64,000 nucleotides of DNA from Aspidiotus rigidus (lineage: Eukaryota; Arthropoda; Insecta; Hemiptera; Diaspididae). How positions within the stretch are numbered: position 1 is the first letter of the stretch; each line of letters opens with the position of its first letter. The stretch covers positions 2,542,001 to 2,606,000 of the forward strand of contig JAVHKY010000047.1 of assembly GCA_035079385.1 (NCBI GenBank), in the 5' to 3' direction. The notes under the pieces were generated by a model, which had not been told where the DNA came from, did not search any database, and worked only from the letters and a program-made list of their open reading frames with translations. The translations under genes and the position numbers were made by a program. This document shows, one piece after another, positions 45,465-56,340 of the stretch.

Positions 45465-47270
45465 GATAATCTCAATCTCATACCTAGATCCTTTCAAACT
45501 TATTCTTGAAATCTTTATCAACCTGTCCACTCGCCAAATTTTTACCATTTCTATGAGGCTTCATCAATCGTTCCATCAGCGATAAAGTTTTACGCAAAAA
45601 TATTTGAATTTGTACACAAAATTTTACTGTTTTCAGCGAAAATTGATAAATATCTGATTTGAAATCAGTACTAATGTGTGTTAGAAGTTCAAGCCCACAT
45701 GAAAATTAATACATCAAATCATAGACACCCGAATGATGTTCGACAATGAGAATTTTTTAGTTTGGACGCTCAATGCAAAGTTAGAAAGAAGAAAAAAAAA
45801 AAAACAAAACAAAACAAAAAACGGAAAACCAAAAGCAATAATATCGTACCCGTTATTCATCAGTTCAACCATTTACGTTTATTATGAAGAGTTAACCGGA
45901 ATACGTTCACGCTAGCGGCAAAATTTGGTTTCTGACCTTGCGACGAAGACAAGTTCCTAAATTTCGACGTTCCATTAGCGAAAAAATAAGAAAAACTAAA
46001 ACATAGAGTAAATACTCGGAGATGAAGTATCATCAACGGGGTATTAAGTATTTCCTTCAAAAAATCGCTACTACCGTATGGCACTGACGCGAATAACGAG
46101 TTTCATTGTGATTAAAATAACATCTAATTATACGAGGTAGGCTCAATAATGTTTTTACTGAGGTAAAACGCGAATTTTTATGCAGTACCGACAAATTGAA
46201 ATTGAAAGCAAACTTTAACGATTAACGCGAATTACTCTTTGATCACTTAACGCGTAAACAGTTCTTTAATTTTCTTTTCAAATTACGACTATACCGCAAT
46301 GTGTGAAATATTGCGAATCATTTCTCGGACCATAATCATCTAATCAAAGCAGTCATTTGACTCTTCGATGTGTGCAAATCATCGATTGTGATTATCCGAC
46401 AAGGTAGAGCGATTTTCCAACAACTTCAAATAAAAGAAAGAAAAAATCTTACTGGCTCTTTCTAAATTATCAAAATATCAAGGGCGGTGAAGTGAGAATT
46501 TTGCGAACGTATTGAGTGAAACGAATTCCCCATTTCGATCAATAGTTCCGAACACTGAAATACAAGCGTCCAGGTCACACAGACCACTAAACGGCATAAT
46601 ATCGAATTTAAATATTTCCGGAGAGGTTAAAGTTCAAGATTAGGGAACTCGGAATTTTTTGTAACTCCTTGACTCGGGAAGTAGCATACTGTGATTCGTA
46701 TAGAAATCTTGAAGTAATATCCCTAAAATTAAAAGTCAAGGGAACAAGTTAAGAATACAAGACAAGACAACATTTTTTGAACGTTTCGAAAAATTTTCCC
46801 ATCTCACGTGAATAAAACGAAGTAAAGCTGTTCCCTTGAAATTTCTATTGGAAAATACTTCAATAGAATGAATTTTTTTCATCGCACAGAAGCTCACGCA
46901 AATATGTATTAATACAACATTCGAAAGGTACCAAAAGAGAAAATTTCGATCTGCGGTATTACAAGAGAGGGGTATGGAAAAAGGAGCGATTCATATTATG
47001 AAGTTCTTCCCTTACGTGCTTTGTTTTAAGATAAACTCCAATATAATATGGTACAAAATTTGGACTGCCAAGGAGTGCGAAACGCTTCTAATGTGATCGA
47101 ATTTGATTTAAGGATCAAATTTTTCACTCCCAGCGATTAAAGAGCCAGAGTCCTCTAACAATGAATGAAAAATTGAGTTTCACGATCGTGTAAGTGATTT
47201 CAGGTATGATAGGAGCAGCATATATTATAGACCATTCATAATATGCAGCAGTTAGGATTCTGGTACTCAC
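45465..47270. other. Intron of isoform B without recognisable features
   Basis: No element termini or conserved frames were seen. An A-rich tract lies at about 45790-45825. Confidence 0.5.
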
Positions 47271-47458
47271 TTGCCATCAATTTCTCATCGTGTTGTTTAA
47301 GTTCATCGTTGAAAACAACAATTAGCCAGGATAATATCAACAGCCAACAACATAATATAATAACAATAAATGAAAGACTAATCATTTTTCCTTGTGTATG
47401 ACAACACTTTTGACGATGAAGATCCTCATAACGTCTCGATCTGACGGTCGGTAATCGT
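47271..47458 (-). CDS. EFCAB14-like membrane protein, alternative 5' exon B2 (transmembrane)
   Basis: The acceptor TTTGTCCAG is followed by A (completing Lys40), then RLPTVRSRRYEDLHRQKCCH, TQGK, and a hydrophobic helix MISLSFIVIILCCWLLILSW LIVVF at about residues 65-89. DELKQHDEKLMA follows, then a phase-1 GTGAGT donor. Basic residues before the helix and a coiled-coil-like start after it mirror exon A. Phase 1 matches the shared exon at 16519 (A+TT, Ile). The predicted isoform B is 338 residues. The 30.8-kb splice over exon A is inferred; an alternative downstream partner cannot be excluded. Confidence 0.75.
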
Positions 47459-47578
47459 CTGGACAAACAGAGAGCATTTAATTAATTCAAGAAAATAATT
47501 CAACAAAAATATTGACCGGCTCCCAGAACACCGAATTCAACAGAAATAACAACGATGATATATGGAACAAAATCTCAC

Positions 47579-47697
47579 TTTCTGAGTCTTTTACGTCGAG
47601 ATTTGAAATTTATTTCCTGCACTTGCTGCGGTGTGTCGCTGTCTGAGCTGGACATCGACAACAGTTCGTATGAATTCTTCTTCACTGACGAATCCAT
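47579..47697 (-). CDS. EFCAB14-like membrane protein, alternative first coding exon B1
   Basis: The ATG at 47697 opens MDSSVKKNSYELLSMSSSDS then DTPQQVQEINFKSRRKRLR, ending in phase 2 (AA) before a GTGAGA donor. It joins B2 (AA+A gives Lys). It is a Ser/Asp-rich then basic cytosolic tail, unlike exon A in sequence but the same in design. A short intron (120 bp) separates B1 and B2. No in-frame ATG was noted close upstream. Confidence 0.72.
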
Positions 47698-48100
47698 GAA
47701 TTATCGACATTTTCGTTAGTATTCTACCGGATCAAGTATGCTTTCATTATTACAAGCTGAACAAGCGCATTCTTCGGAGACGCTAAAATACGCTTCATGA
47801 ACACGAAAATCAGAGACGTTTATTTGAGAATTTTCACGAAAACAAGAAACGTTAAAAATTATGAGAACAAAATCGTATTCCGTGCTACGACGACTGCTAC
47901 TCGCTAGCGTTAACTGTACGTTTGTACGTCACTTCGCTAGTTCCTTGAAACGAACTACCGTCTACAACTGACGACAACTACTGTTTCGCTTAGTTTCGCT
48001 GATAACAAATCACGAGACAGATAAGAATGGTAAACAAAATGAGGGTCGAGAAGGAGTAAAACTAGTTCCGCACGGAGGGTACGGTCGCTCCAAAATTTTA
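47698..48100 (-). promoter_or_regulatory. Probable 5' UTR and promoter of isoform B
   Basis: A locally CpG-richer flank (CGTCGTAGCACGG, GTGACGTACAAACG on the minus strand) with a TCAGT initiator match at about 47967. No TATA box was identified. Inferred from position only. Confidence 0.35.
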
Positions 48101-48830
48101 TGATCAATTTTCAGTTTGATTTCAGCGCAGAATGTTGATCACCGACCATTTTTTAATAAGATATATTATTTTCCATTCTCAATACAGAATGATCCCTAGA
48201 TACACAAGATCGCTTCATCTCGCCAGATGTCTCCTGCGTACATACCTACGTATGGTTGTTTTCTACGTGACGTGTTCTGGGAAAAACAATTTTTGTAACG
48301 CAACTTCTTCTCTTTTCACTCACAGGAAGAGAAATTTTATTGCGAATTGATTTAATTTGCCCTGCTTTTTCCGCGTAATTGAATCATTATCCATTCTTCA
48401 TGACGTAAAAGTCTGAACCTGTGTTCGTTGGAATTCGCTGATGACGTGCAAGGTGACGCTGGCGAAGTGGCAATGCAATTTGTACTGACGAGAAACAACA
48501 AACTATCGTTGTCAGCAATTTTTGTATTTTTATTTGTACAGTATGTTCATCTTGAATTTTCGAAACAAACATCATTAAATTTGAATCTTCCTACCAAACG
48601 CGTGATCCACGCCTTGTTTTTACTAAAATTAATAAAAAGTGGGTGCCCTACGCCGAGTTTTTTCTGATTCTTAATGGATATTTCGATTATTTTGAATCGG
48701 TCATGTAATTTTACAAAAATCGATTTTTTGTTTTCAGCGGGGAACCCGCTATCTCTTTGGTTGAAGGGGTATTTACAGAAAACGAGCGTGAGCGCATTCA
48801 AATTGTGACATCATTCGGGACTTGGCCAAG
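48101..48830. other. Upstream flank without recognisable features
   Basis: Overlapping short frames on both strands have no motifs. Confidence 0.5.
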
Positions 48831-48833
48831 CTT

Positions 48834-48979
48834 CATATTATGAACCCTTTTTAGCCAAACCCAACCAAGCGACATGATAACGATCTGGCGAAAAGGAGAA
48901 CCTTCGCTTATAGTAAAGGAACATTTCTCTAGATTGTTATCATGTCGCTTGGTTGGGTTTGGCTAAATAGGGTCCATAT
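48834..48979. mobile_element. Near-perfect 146-bp hairpin (fold-back element)
   Basis: Left arm GCCAAACCCAACCAAGCGAC then ATGATAAC (48854-48881) pairs exactly with GTTATCATGTCGCTTGG then TTGGGTTTGGC at 48935-48963, and the match continues outwards with few mismatches. The loop region is about 53 bp with weak further pairing. Confidence 0.72.
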
Positions 48980-49250
48980 GATAAGAGGGAAACTTGAAAA
49001 AATTTCGACTCTCGAGCTATATATGATAGAAGAGGAACTTGAAATAATTTCGACCTCTAAACTATATATTATATAGGAGCGGGATGGAGAAATTTTGAGT
49101 CTCCAGCTATATATGATAGGATTTTAGAAAAGTGTCAGCATCTGAGCTAGATATATGATAGCCGACTTGGAAAAATTTCGACTCTCGAGCTATGTATGAC
49201 AAGGGGGAGAGGGCTTGTAAAAATTTCGGTCTTCAAGAAGAGTTCCGCAA
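48980..49250. repeat. Degenerate minisatellite, same unit as 39530-39960
   Basis: Five units: AAATTTCGACTCTCGAGCTA then TATATGATAG(A/G)AG.GGAACTTG, with internal variation. Confidence 0.6.
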
Positions 49251-50094
49251 GAGCGTTAGTGTTCAACTTCTTATTTTAGGTAGGTACCTTCTTCGTCGCG
49301 GGCCACGAAGATTGCGGGTTCCGCTGCCATTGCAAAATTTGCAATATCATGTAATTTTTTTTATACTTTTCCCCTCGATTATCAACGATTTTTCTGTCGA
49401 TTAATCGATAATCATAAATATTATTTTATATATTTCTCTAATATAATACTTATGTGTACGGAAGTGACCAAAATGATTACAAGAGAAGAAATTCGTTGAA
49501 ACAAAAGGAAGTTAGAATAACAAAGTTAATGTAGAAAATAGATGAAAACCTGATTAAACAAAAAAAAATTGAAAAATCAAAAACTGAAGCAAGAGGCACA
49601 GTCACCAGCCATATCATTCGATAGCTGAACATGTTTAGACATGTTTAAACATGGTAGGTAAGCACTAACATTTGGGAGTCACGTTAGAAGTAACCGCAAT
49701 GAAAAAAGAGATTGTACGGGTATATAACTGCCGTACAAAGTGAGATTGACGTATATCGGAAATACAAATCTAGAAAAATGGATCTTCTCTCGGATTTAGC
49801 TACGAGTGTGTGCGTGTGTGCGTGTGTGCTCCGTCTGTGAAATCATTCGAAAGTGGATGTACGTCCTATTCCTAATTGTCGGCAATTGGGACGTACATAT
49901 CCACTTATGTGAATATTAGTAAATATCTCTAGAGCTAATGCCGTTAACAAAAATTTAAAACGACCATCGGATTCTTAGTTAAAAATTAAAAGTATTGGAA
50001 ATCTTGGAATTTGCAGGATTGTAGGATAATTTTTTCGTTATTTTTGAAAGCAATATAATTATCATTCTCCGAATCGTTGTTGTGGATGTACGTC
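49251..50094. other. Non-coding; GT-rich tract and a small hairpin
   Basis: A GTGTGTGCGTGTGTGCGTGT tract lies near 49807-49829. AAGTGGATGTACGTCC (49851-49866) pairs with GGACGTACATATCCACTT (49889-49906) around a short loop that itself pairs partly. GCCGTACAAAGTGAGATTGA at about 49731 is the inverse of sequence at about 50095-50116. Confidence 0.5.
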
Positions 50095-50482
50095 AATCTC
50101 ACTTTGTACGGCAATAATAGTCCAGGTTTCTCTGACGTCAAACAGCAGATAACGATAAGCAAAACTACCCATCTCGTTGATCCAACTGACAACTGATAAG
50201 GTGACTATGACTCCCGTAAGAATAACATGGGGAGCAAAGATCATTATGTAAATAATTTGGAATAAGAATTAATTTAAAAATCAGATATAATATATATAGA
50301 ATCTTTGAACTTCTCAGCATTTGATCATCAACCTCTGATTATTAAGAAATTCCTTATTAAACGCGAAAGAAACCATCTTCAAGCCTGAAATGAAAGTAAC
50401 TGACGAACAGAAAAGAAGAGCAACGTATTAAGATTGTCCAAACGAGAGATCGCAGTGTGAATCATAAACCAGTTCGATCAGG

Positions 50483-50810
50483 TCATCTTCCGGAATGTAG
50501 GTACGAGTTGAGTACAGTGATACCGTCGGTGTTGAGATGACGCATTATCTCTACATGCTCGAGGGCAATGCGCTTACGATAGGAATTCTCCTTATGGAGG
50601 AGCTTTTCGGATCCCTCGCGGAAGTTGTGGCCACTGTTTATTAAATGATCAGCAAAATCTGACTCCCCTAAGTTTCCCTTCTTCCAAGACTTCAGGTGCT
50701 CAGTTACTCTAACTTTCATTTGGCGGCTGGTCTCACCAATATAAAAGCCTCCACAATCCCCTCATTCCAGCTTGTAAACACCACTCCTCTTATCAACAGG
50801 TATGGGGTCC
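50483..50810 (-). pseudogene. GIY-YIG endonuclease of Penelope-like element D
   Basis: RSGVYKLE, an in-frame stop, then GDCGGFYIGETSRQMKVRVT and EHLKSWKKGNLGESDFADHL, INSGHNF. The FYIGET and Arg-rich helix of the PLE nuclease are clear. The stop replaces the first Cys of the usual C-x-x-C pair. The tail HVEIMRHLNTDGITVLNSYL runs into the pseudo-LTR. Confidence 0.78.
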
Positions 50811-50899
50811 TTCAGTGTCACAAACAACCTCTTGACTGTAGTACCGTTGTAAAACGCGGGTCTGAAGCCAAACGGGCGGAGGGCCCGACCCAATTGGAG

Positions 50900-51935
50900 G
50901 GAGAACTTCCCCAAGAAAGGGAGACTGATCTAACGCAAACGGCGATCACGGATCGTGTCTCGGGGGAGGGAGGTGGTGGAATCAAGAAGGCTCCTCGTAG
51001 CTTTCCTCCGAACCATCACGTCAACATCGATATTGACCCCATTCACTCTAGCCAGGTGTTTTATTGTGAGTAACTCTTTCTTGAAGGTAGACTGACTCAA
51101 AGGAATACGAGTCAGTCTGTGAACTAGGCTGCGAAAAGCAGCCATCTTATGAGTAACAGGACCGAACGAACCATCGTGGACTAAAATATCGGTTGTAGTG
51201 TCTTTCCTGTAAATTCCAAACTTATGGATACCGTCTATTATAGAGATCGATAAATCCAAAAAGTTAATGGAAAATACCCCTATTTCCAACGTAAATTTGA
51301 TGGAAGGTCACCAAGCAGATCTGGGAGACCAGTCCAGGTACATAGAACGTCATCAACGTCTGTGCCAATAGTGAATATGATTAAGTAACACCCGGTTCGA
51401 GGAAAAGAGGTCAAGTTCAAACTTAGACATGAACAGTTCGGAGATGAAAGAGCCTAAAGGTGATCCAATAGGGATCCCTACTTCATCAGGAACTCGAAAA
51501 ATTTTCCTTCAAATTTACAGTAGTTGGGGGACCAGCAAATATTCAGAAGATCGAAAAATTCCTGAAGCTCATTGTGAGGAATATTGGCTTTGACGAGTAG
51601 CTCACCCATACGCTGGATAGTAGCAGCCTTAGGAATATTCGGGAACAAACCAACAACATCAAACGAGCAGATGGTCGTTACACCCTTCAGAACGTCTGTT
51701 AAAGAAACCGAATTCAAGACCGAATGAGGAGATTCAAAATCAATGTGATTTTTGAACCAACGGTCGAAGAATTTGGCAAGAAGGTAGGTGGGTGAGGAAA
51801 CGAAAGAAACAACGGGTCGCATCGGGGTATTGTTCTTATGCACTTTGGGCAGCTCGTAGAGGAGGGGGTGGGGGGTGTGGGGTTAGGAACAAGGAGGGCT
51901 TTTTTCAAAGCAGGAGTTTTGATAATAGCATGCGC
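50900..51935 (-). pseudogene. Penelope-type reverse transcriptase, 5' truncated and frameshifted
   Basis: In order on the minus strand: LYELPKVHKNNTPMRPVVSF, TTICSFDVVGLFPNIPK (motif A, catalytic Asp), EVGIPIGSPLGSFISELFMS (motif B), then in another frame DVDDVLCTWTG (motif C, catalytic VDD), FLDLSISIIDG, FGIYRKDTTTDILVHDGSFG and THKMAAFRSLVHRLTRIPLS. These are signature blocks of Penelope RTs, which are related to telomerase RT. Catalytic aspartates remain, but frameshifts and stops near 51480 and 51390 separate the motifs. Confidence 0.82.
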
Positions 51936-52410
51936 ATTGTCCTCGAGCATATAGAGATAATGCGTCATCTCAACACCGACTGTATACTGTACTCAACTCG
52001 TACATTCCGGAAGATGGCCTGATCGAACTGGTTTATGATTCACACCGCGATTTTTCGTTTGGACAATCTTAATAGGTACCTTGCTCTTCTTTTCTGTTCG
52101 TCAGTTGCTTTCATTTCAGGCTTGAAGATGGTTTATTAACCGAAAGCGCTCGTCGTCTTATATTTTTTCTGCGGTTTACATTGTTTACTCTCCCTTCGGA
52201 GTATTCGTCCTTTCGCGTTTATTATGGATAGCTGTAACCTTGAGGAACGTATTTGTTTGAATTCCTTATTCGTAATCAGGAACACTATGATCTTAGCTCC
52301 ATGTGTTATTCAAATGGGAGTCAACATGCCAGTTGGATCAACGTTGGGTAGTTTTGCTAGCGGTCATTTGCTGTTTGACGTCACAGAAACCTGGGCTATT
52401 ATTTTAATGA

Positions 52411-53695
52411 AAGATGCGCGGAAAGCTGTGGGTCTCCTACATCGCTCACTCGCTCCGCTCGTTCTTCGTCTCGTTTAATGAAGGCTAAGAGTCAAAATTT
52501 AATAGATCAAGGTCACAGATGACGTCATCAAGTGTGACAGTAACCGTGATGATTTTTCGCGACAAATTTCACAGGAGGAACCCCCTATTACTTTCGAAGG
52601 TTTTCCGTTTTGTGAAAATATTTCTAGAGTAATCCCAATCTTAGGAAGATTCTTCATTTCAATTCTCAATACGGGAACCAATTCGACCTATAGAATAGGC
52701 TCCCTGCGTCCCTCGTTTAACTTCGTTAAGGAAGCCGTCGTTTTCTTCTAGCTGAAGGACTCATTCACTGCGCTCGTTCGCTCCCCTCCTCTTGTTAGCA
52801 CGATACAAGACTAGAATACTGTAAGTGAAGCTGACTGATGACGAACTGACGGTCTCACTCTCTCCGCTCGTTTGCCTCCTCCATGTGTCAGTATTTAAGA
52901 AAAATTATAAGGGATATACAAGTATACTATGAAACTTGAAAAAAAAAAACGTGAATAGTCCAACTCCCAAGGGAATACTGTAATTTTAATCATCTCACGT
53001 ACCTTTTGGTACTTGTGAAATTATGATAATAATTAAAATAATTCACCCTTTTGAACCCAATATGAGAATCGATAGTCTCTCCCCTTTCGATACTTGTTTC
53101 TATCTTTAGTCTACTTCCCCTTCCTTTCAACTAAAACGCCCTGTAATTTTGGTCATCTCAGGTACAGTTTCAAAAACCTGGAGTGGAAGAGTGATAAACA
53201 TCGCTTTTAAATGATGACTCTCCCTTTTGAACCCAAAATCAATGATAGTTTCCTTTCTGTTTATTCATGCTTATTTTCTCTCATCATCCTCCATCTCAGA
53301 TAGTGGGATGTAAGCGAGATGTAGGCCTAAGGGTTGATTATAAATAGGAACGTGTCTTGGCGCTCTGTAAAAATGATCCGGTCAGCGTAAAAGGGTCGAG
53401 ACGTGGGCTACACTCATTTAAAAATCGGGTTACAAAAGATCAACGGGTCCTTCGAATTGTCTGCGATTATAAAAATCGGAGTGCTATTGAATAATTAATC
53501 TTTTGAAACGATTGCGCACAAATTATAATTAAAACAAATAATTGAATCGATAAAATCAGTGTGGCGCCGAAATGATTGTGGCGTCCAAAAATATACAGCA
53601 CCGAAAGGGATTCGCACCTGAATGTTGGCGCCCAAAACGTGGAGATGGAACGTCCGCGCCGAAACAAATGGTCACCTGTGTGACCTCTTCTTAGT
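52411..53695. other. Non-coding; recurrent CTCGCTCCGCTCGTTC motif
   Basis: CGCTCACTCGCTCCGCTCGT (52444), ACTGCGCTCGTTCGCTCC (52767) and TCTCCGCTCGTTTGCCTCC (52860) recur, each followed by plain AT-rich DNA. No gene was recognised. Confidence 0.5.
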
Positions 53696-54249
53696 CAAGT
53701 GAGAACGGTTAAATTGGCTTCACGATCAAAAAGAATAGTTAGGCGATATTTTCTAGGGGAAGCAAAAAAAAATCAGGGGGCATTGCCCTCATTTGCCCCT
53801 CAGAGTCTTAGGCGGGTATGTACGAGTTACGTCGGTGACTGTCACAAAATTGGTCTCTTGTTTAGCTGCTTCATTGACCGCATCGTGGTCCAGAAAATCA
53901 ATGTGACCCGGGATTCATATGATATGATTGAGATGTTGCTGTTGAATGAGTTGAGGTAGAAAATGTAAGGTGAATTCTTTAGGTAAGAGGGTTAAAAGTG
54001 TGAGAGTTCGTGAGTAATAAAACGAGGACAATGATTCTATGAGTAGAATATGTGTACTGAGATAGGAAAGTTCGAATAGAAGCAAGCAAGAATAGCCATG
54101 AGTTCTGCAGTGAATATGGAGGCTATGTTACGGGTCCGGTGAGGTGCTACTATTCCGTCGATCGAGTAGGCGTATGCTATTCAATTTTTAGTTTTTGAGC
54201 CGTTAGTGAAGCAGGTGGAGTAGTTCTGATATTTATTCAAGAGTTTTCC

Positions 54250-54387
54250 GATATATGTGACCTGCGATGAGAAAAGGATGCTCATTGCCCATTGGCGCAG
54301 GAACATCATTTCTCTATGATTGGACATCTAATCAAAGAGAAATGATGTGGGCAATGAATATCCTTTTCTCATCGCAGGTCACATATT
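54250..54387. mobile_element. Hairpin element of 138 bp with 11-nt asymmetric bulge
   Basis: ATATGTGACCTGCGATGAGA then AAAGGAT (from 54252) pairs with ATCCTTTTCTCATCGCAGGT then CACATAT, and AACATCATTTCTCT pairs with AGAGAAATGATGT further in. The 5' arm alone carries ATTGGCGCAGG. The arms are nearly perfect, so it is young relative to the relic it interrupts. Confidence 0.7.
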
Positions 54388-54679
54388 GTTGTAAATATGT
54401 TTATTGAAAGAAGAGAGAGGTCCAAACTTATGGAAGGTTTAGAGAAAGTCAGGGGAGCAGAATGAGTAGATGGGTTGTAATGGATTCAGTGAAGAGCATT
54501 TGTTGAATGATTTTTCTGAAGTGAAGCCCATTTGTTTGTTGTTACCTTTGGGAGGAAGATAGAGTTATAGATAAGCAGGGGGAATTGGGACACAGAGGAC
54601 ACAAAAATTGTAGAATGAGATACAGAGAAAAATGGCTTCATTTTCTTCTCGATAGAACGTTTTTTCTAAGCTACAATAC

Positions 54680-54710
54680 GACGTTTCGATACATCACGTA
54701 TCATCTTCAG
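54680..54710 (-). ncRNA. Hammerhead-like motif in Penelope-like element E
   Basis: On the minus strand CTGAAGA (54710-54704), one unpaired T, a perfect five-pair stem II (GATAC/GTATC), GAA (54687-54685), then self-complementary ACGT and C (54680). The same layout as the 18-21 kb family, with base 7 variable as allowed. Helix I pairing is weak, so it is likely decayed. Confidence 0.4.
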
Positions 54711-54851
54711 GAACGAACTGAATGAACAAGATAAGAAATGCGTCGAGAGATGAAACTGAGTCATCGATTCGAAGTAATAATCGACGAATACACGTTCGAT
54801 AAGCCGCACGTGTCCGTTTTAAAATTGATCGTATAAGATATTGATGACCTC

Positions 54852-55163
54852 TCAGATCTTTCTTTTCTTATCGTTGTTTTCTCTACCCAAAACGACAGTC
54901 TTGTCGAAGTCAAATTGATGACCAGTATCAAGAGAGTGGGAGGATGAATTCTTGACATAATTTTCATGCTGGTCGACTCGACATTTAAGCAACTGGCGAG
55001 TTTCTCCAACATATGTGCTAGGGCACCCGGAATAGGGGACAGAATAAACAACACTAAACCTTTTCAGCACCGGGGTCTCGTCTTTAATGAGCAAGAAAAA
55101 TTTCTCTCCGCTGATGTTGCAGTTTCCAAAAGGTATTCCGTAAATTGGGTCAAGAGTGAGCAA
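54852..55163 (-). pseudogene. GIY-YIG endonuclease fragment of Penelope-like element E
   Basis: KRFSVVYSVPYSGCPSTYVG then ETRQLLKCRVDQHENYVKNS and LDTGHQFDFDKTVVL. TYVGET is the GIY-YIG second block. The first Cys of the usual C-x-x-C pair has been replaced (SVPYSGC). It is a third nuclease lineage, distinct from those at 18-21 kb, 29 kb and 50 kb. A stop follows KKRKI. A possible start is Met at 55163, but the RT is missing upstream. Confidence 0.72.
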
Positions 55164-56340
55164 GTGCTCAAGTATGATCGTATACTGCTCTTTCCAATGT
55201 AAGGTATAGAGAAAAATTTTTTACGTTGTGATATCAGAGGGCTGGAGATGATATGGAATGTTTCGAAACGTCGTATTGCAGCTTTAAAAAAAAAAAAACG
55301 TTCTGGCAATGGAAAATAAAGCTATTTTTCTCTGTATCTTATTTTATAAAAAATTTTACCACGTGTAAAATTCATGAAATAATAAAGTTGTAGGTTAGGA
55401 TGAGTCTTCTCTAGGATAAAAGGGGCTCCATAGCTTACCGGGGCTCCGTATTTTCCAGTCAAGAGCGTATGAGATTTTCGTGGAGTTGCAGGAGGATTTT
55501 TTTGTCTCATCCTATTACTTTCAGGTGTCGGATGTATTTTGTTTTTGGAATCTTGATGTATGGGGTCCAAGTGGGTTTTTGACGAAATGTTGGCTGAAGG
55601 CATTTTGCAGAGTGGTGAATTGGGATTTCAACATTTTTTGTAGATGTTAGGGTTGACTTAATTTGAAAATGAAAAGGTATGCTTCAAGTGAGGAGAAGCG
55701 AGAATTGATTGGTGAAGACCATGAGCAGGATAAAGAGTTCAGTATTTCCTGCTGAAGCCTAAGGGCTCTGTGTGAATTAGTGGATGTGATGGGGATATCA
55801 AAGTCATCAGCAAAGAAGCGCTGCGTAGTTGGGAACTTGACGCATTTAGTAAGATCATTGACACCACCAGGAAAAGTCAGATACTGAAAACTTCACTTTG
55901 GGAACATCATTTCGTACTGGGATGGGGGAGGGGATTGTGATTCGAATTCGTACTACCAAATTTATGTCATAGAGAAAACTCTGTAGTATATTTGGGAGAT
56001 TAGTTCGGAGTCCAAATTCGTATAATTAGTGGTAATGTAGTGTCTTTAAATTCTAATAAAAGATCAAATGATGGAGGAGGGTTTTGATGGAGTGAAGCTT
56101 CGTTAATTCACTGATTGACAGTAGATCTTGAATGTGTGCTGTTACTGATACGCCCCTTTCGGAATCCGTATAGGAAGCGAGAGACCATAGTTAGCGTTTA
56201 TTGAGAATTTTTTAGGATAGTTGACCAAGAACTTTAGAGAGTGCAATTAGTCAATAGGATTCATCAAGGAGAGGATCAGAATTGGGTTTCAAGATTGAAA
56301 ATTTTATTGCGATTTTCGTTTCGATCTAGCTGTGGATACA

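Larger units (their letters stand above)
50095..52410 (-). mobile_element. Penelope-like element D, minus strand, with inverted flanking arms
   Basis: Arms of about 470 bp (50095-50560 and 51938-52410) are diverged inverted copies. Both contain AGATAATGCGTCATCTCAAC, GATCGAACTGGTTTATGATT and TTTGCTGTTTGACGTCA-like blocks. Between them on the minus strand run the PLE RT (51930 down to about 51000) and GIY-YIG domains (50810-50483). Stops and at least one frameshift interrupt it. 5' truncated, starting at the RT block LYELPKVHK. Confidence 0.82.
54610..55345 (-). mobile_element. Penelope-like element E, minus strand, GIY-YIG end with inverted ends
   Basis: Inverted ends: ATCGAAACGTCGTATTGTAG (reverse of about 54672-54691) matches TTTCGAAACGTCGTATTGCA at about 55260 on the + strand, and TTTTTCTCTGTATCT-type sequence lies at both outer edges. 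Between them lies a degenerate PLE endonuclease on the minus strand. It sits inside the I/Jockey-group relic. Confidence 0.75.
53700..56340 (-). pseudogene. I/Jockey-group retrotransposon relic, minus strand, with nested insertions
   Basis: From high to low coordinate on the minus strand: YGFRKGRIS (before motif A), weak motif B remains near 55900, FADDFDI-type motif C with PITSTNSHRALRLQQEILN at about 55750, TWTPYIKIPKTKYIRHLKV at about 55540. Beyond a nested PLE (54610-55345) comes RNase H: CFTNGSKTKN and IAYAYSIDGIVAPHRTRNIA then SIFTAELMAILACF at about 54110-54210. A fold-back element (54250-54387) is also nested. Heavily decayed. Confidence 0.65.
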
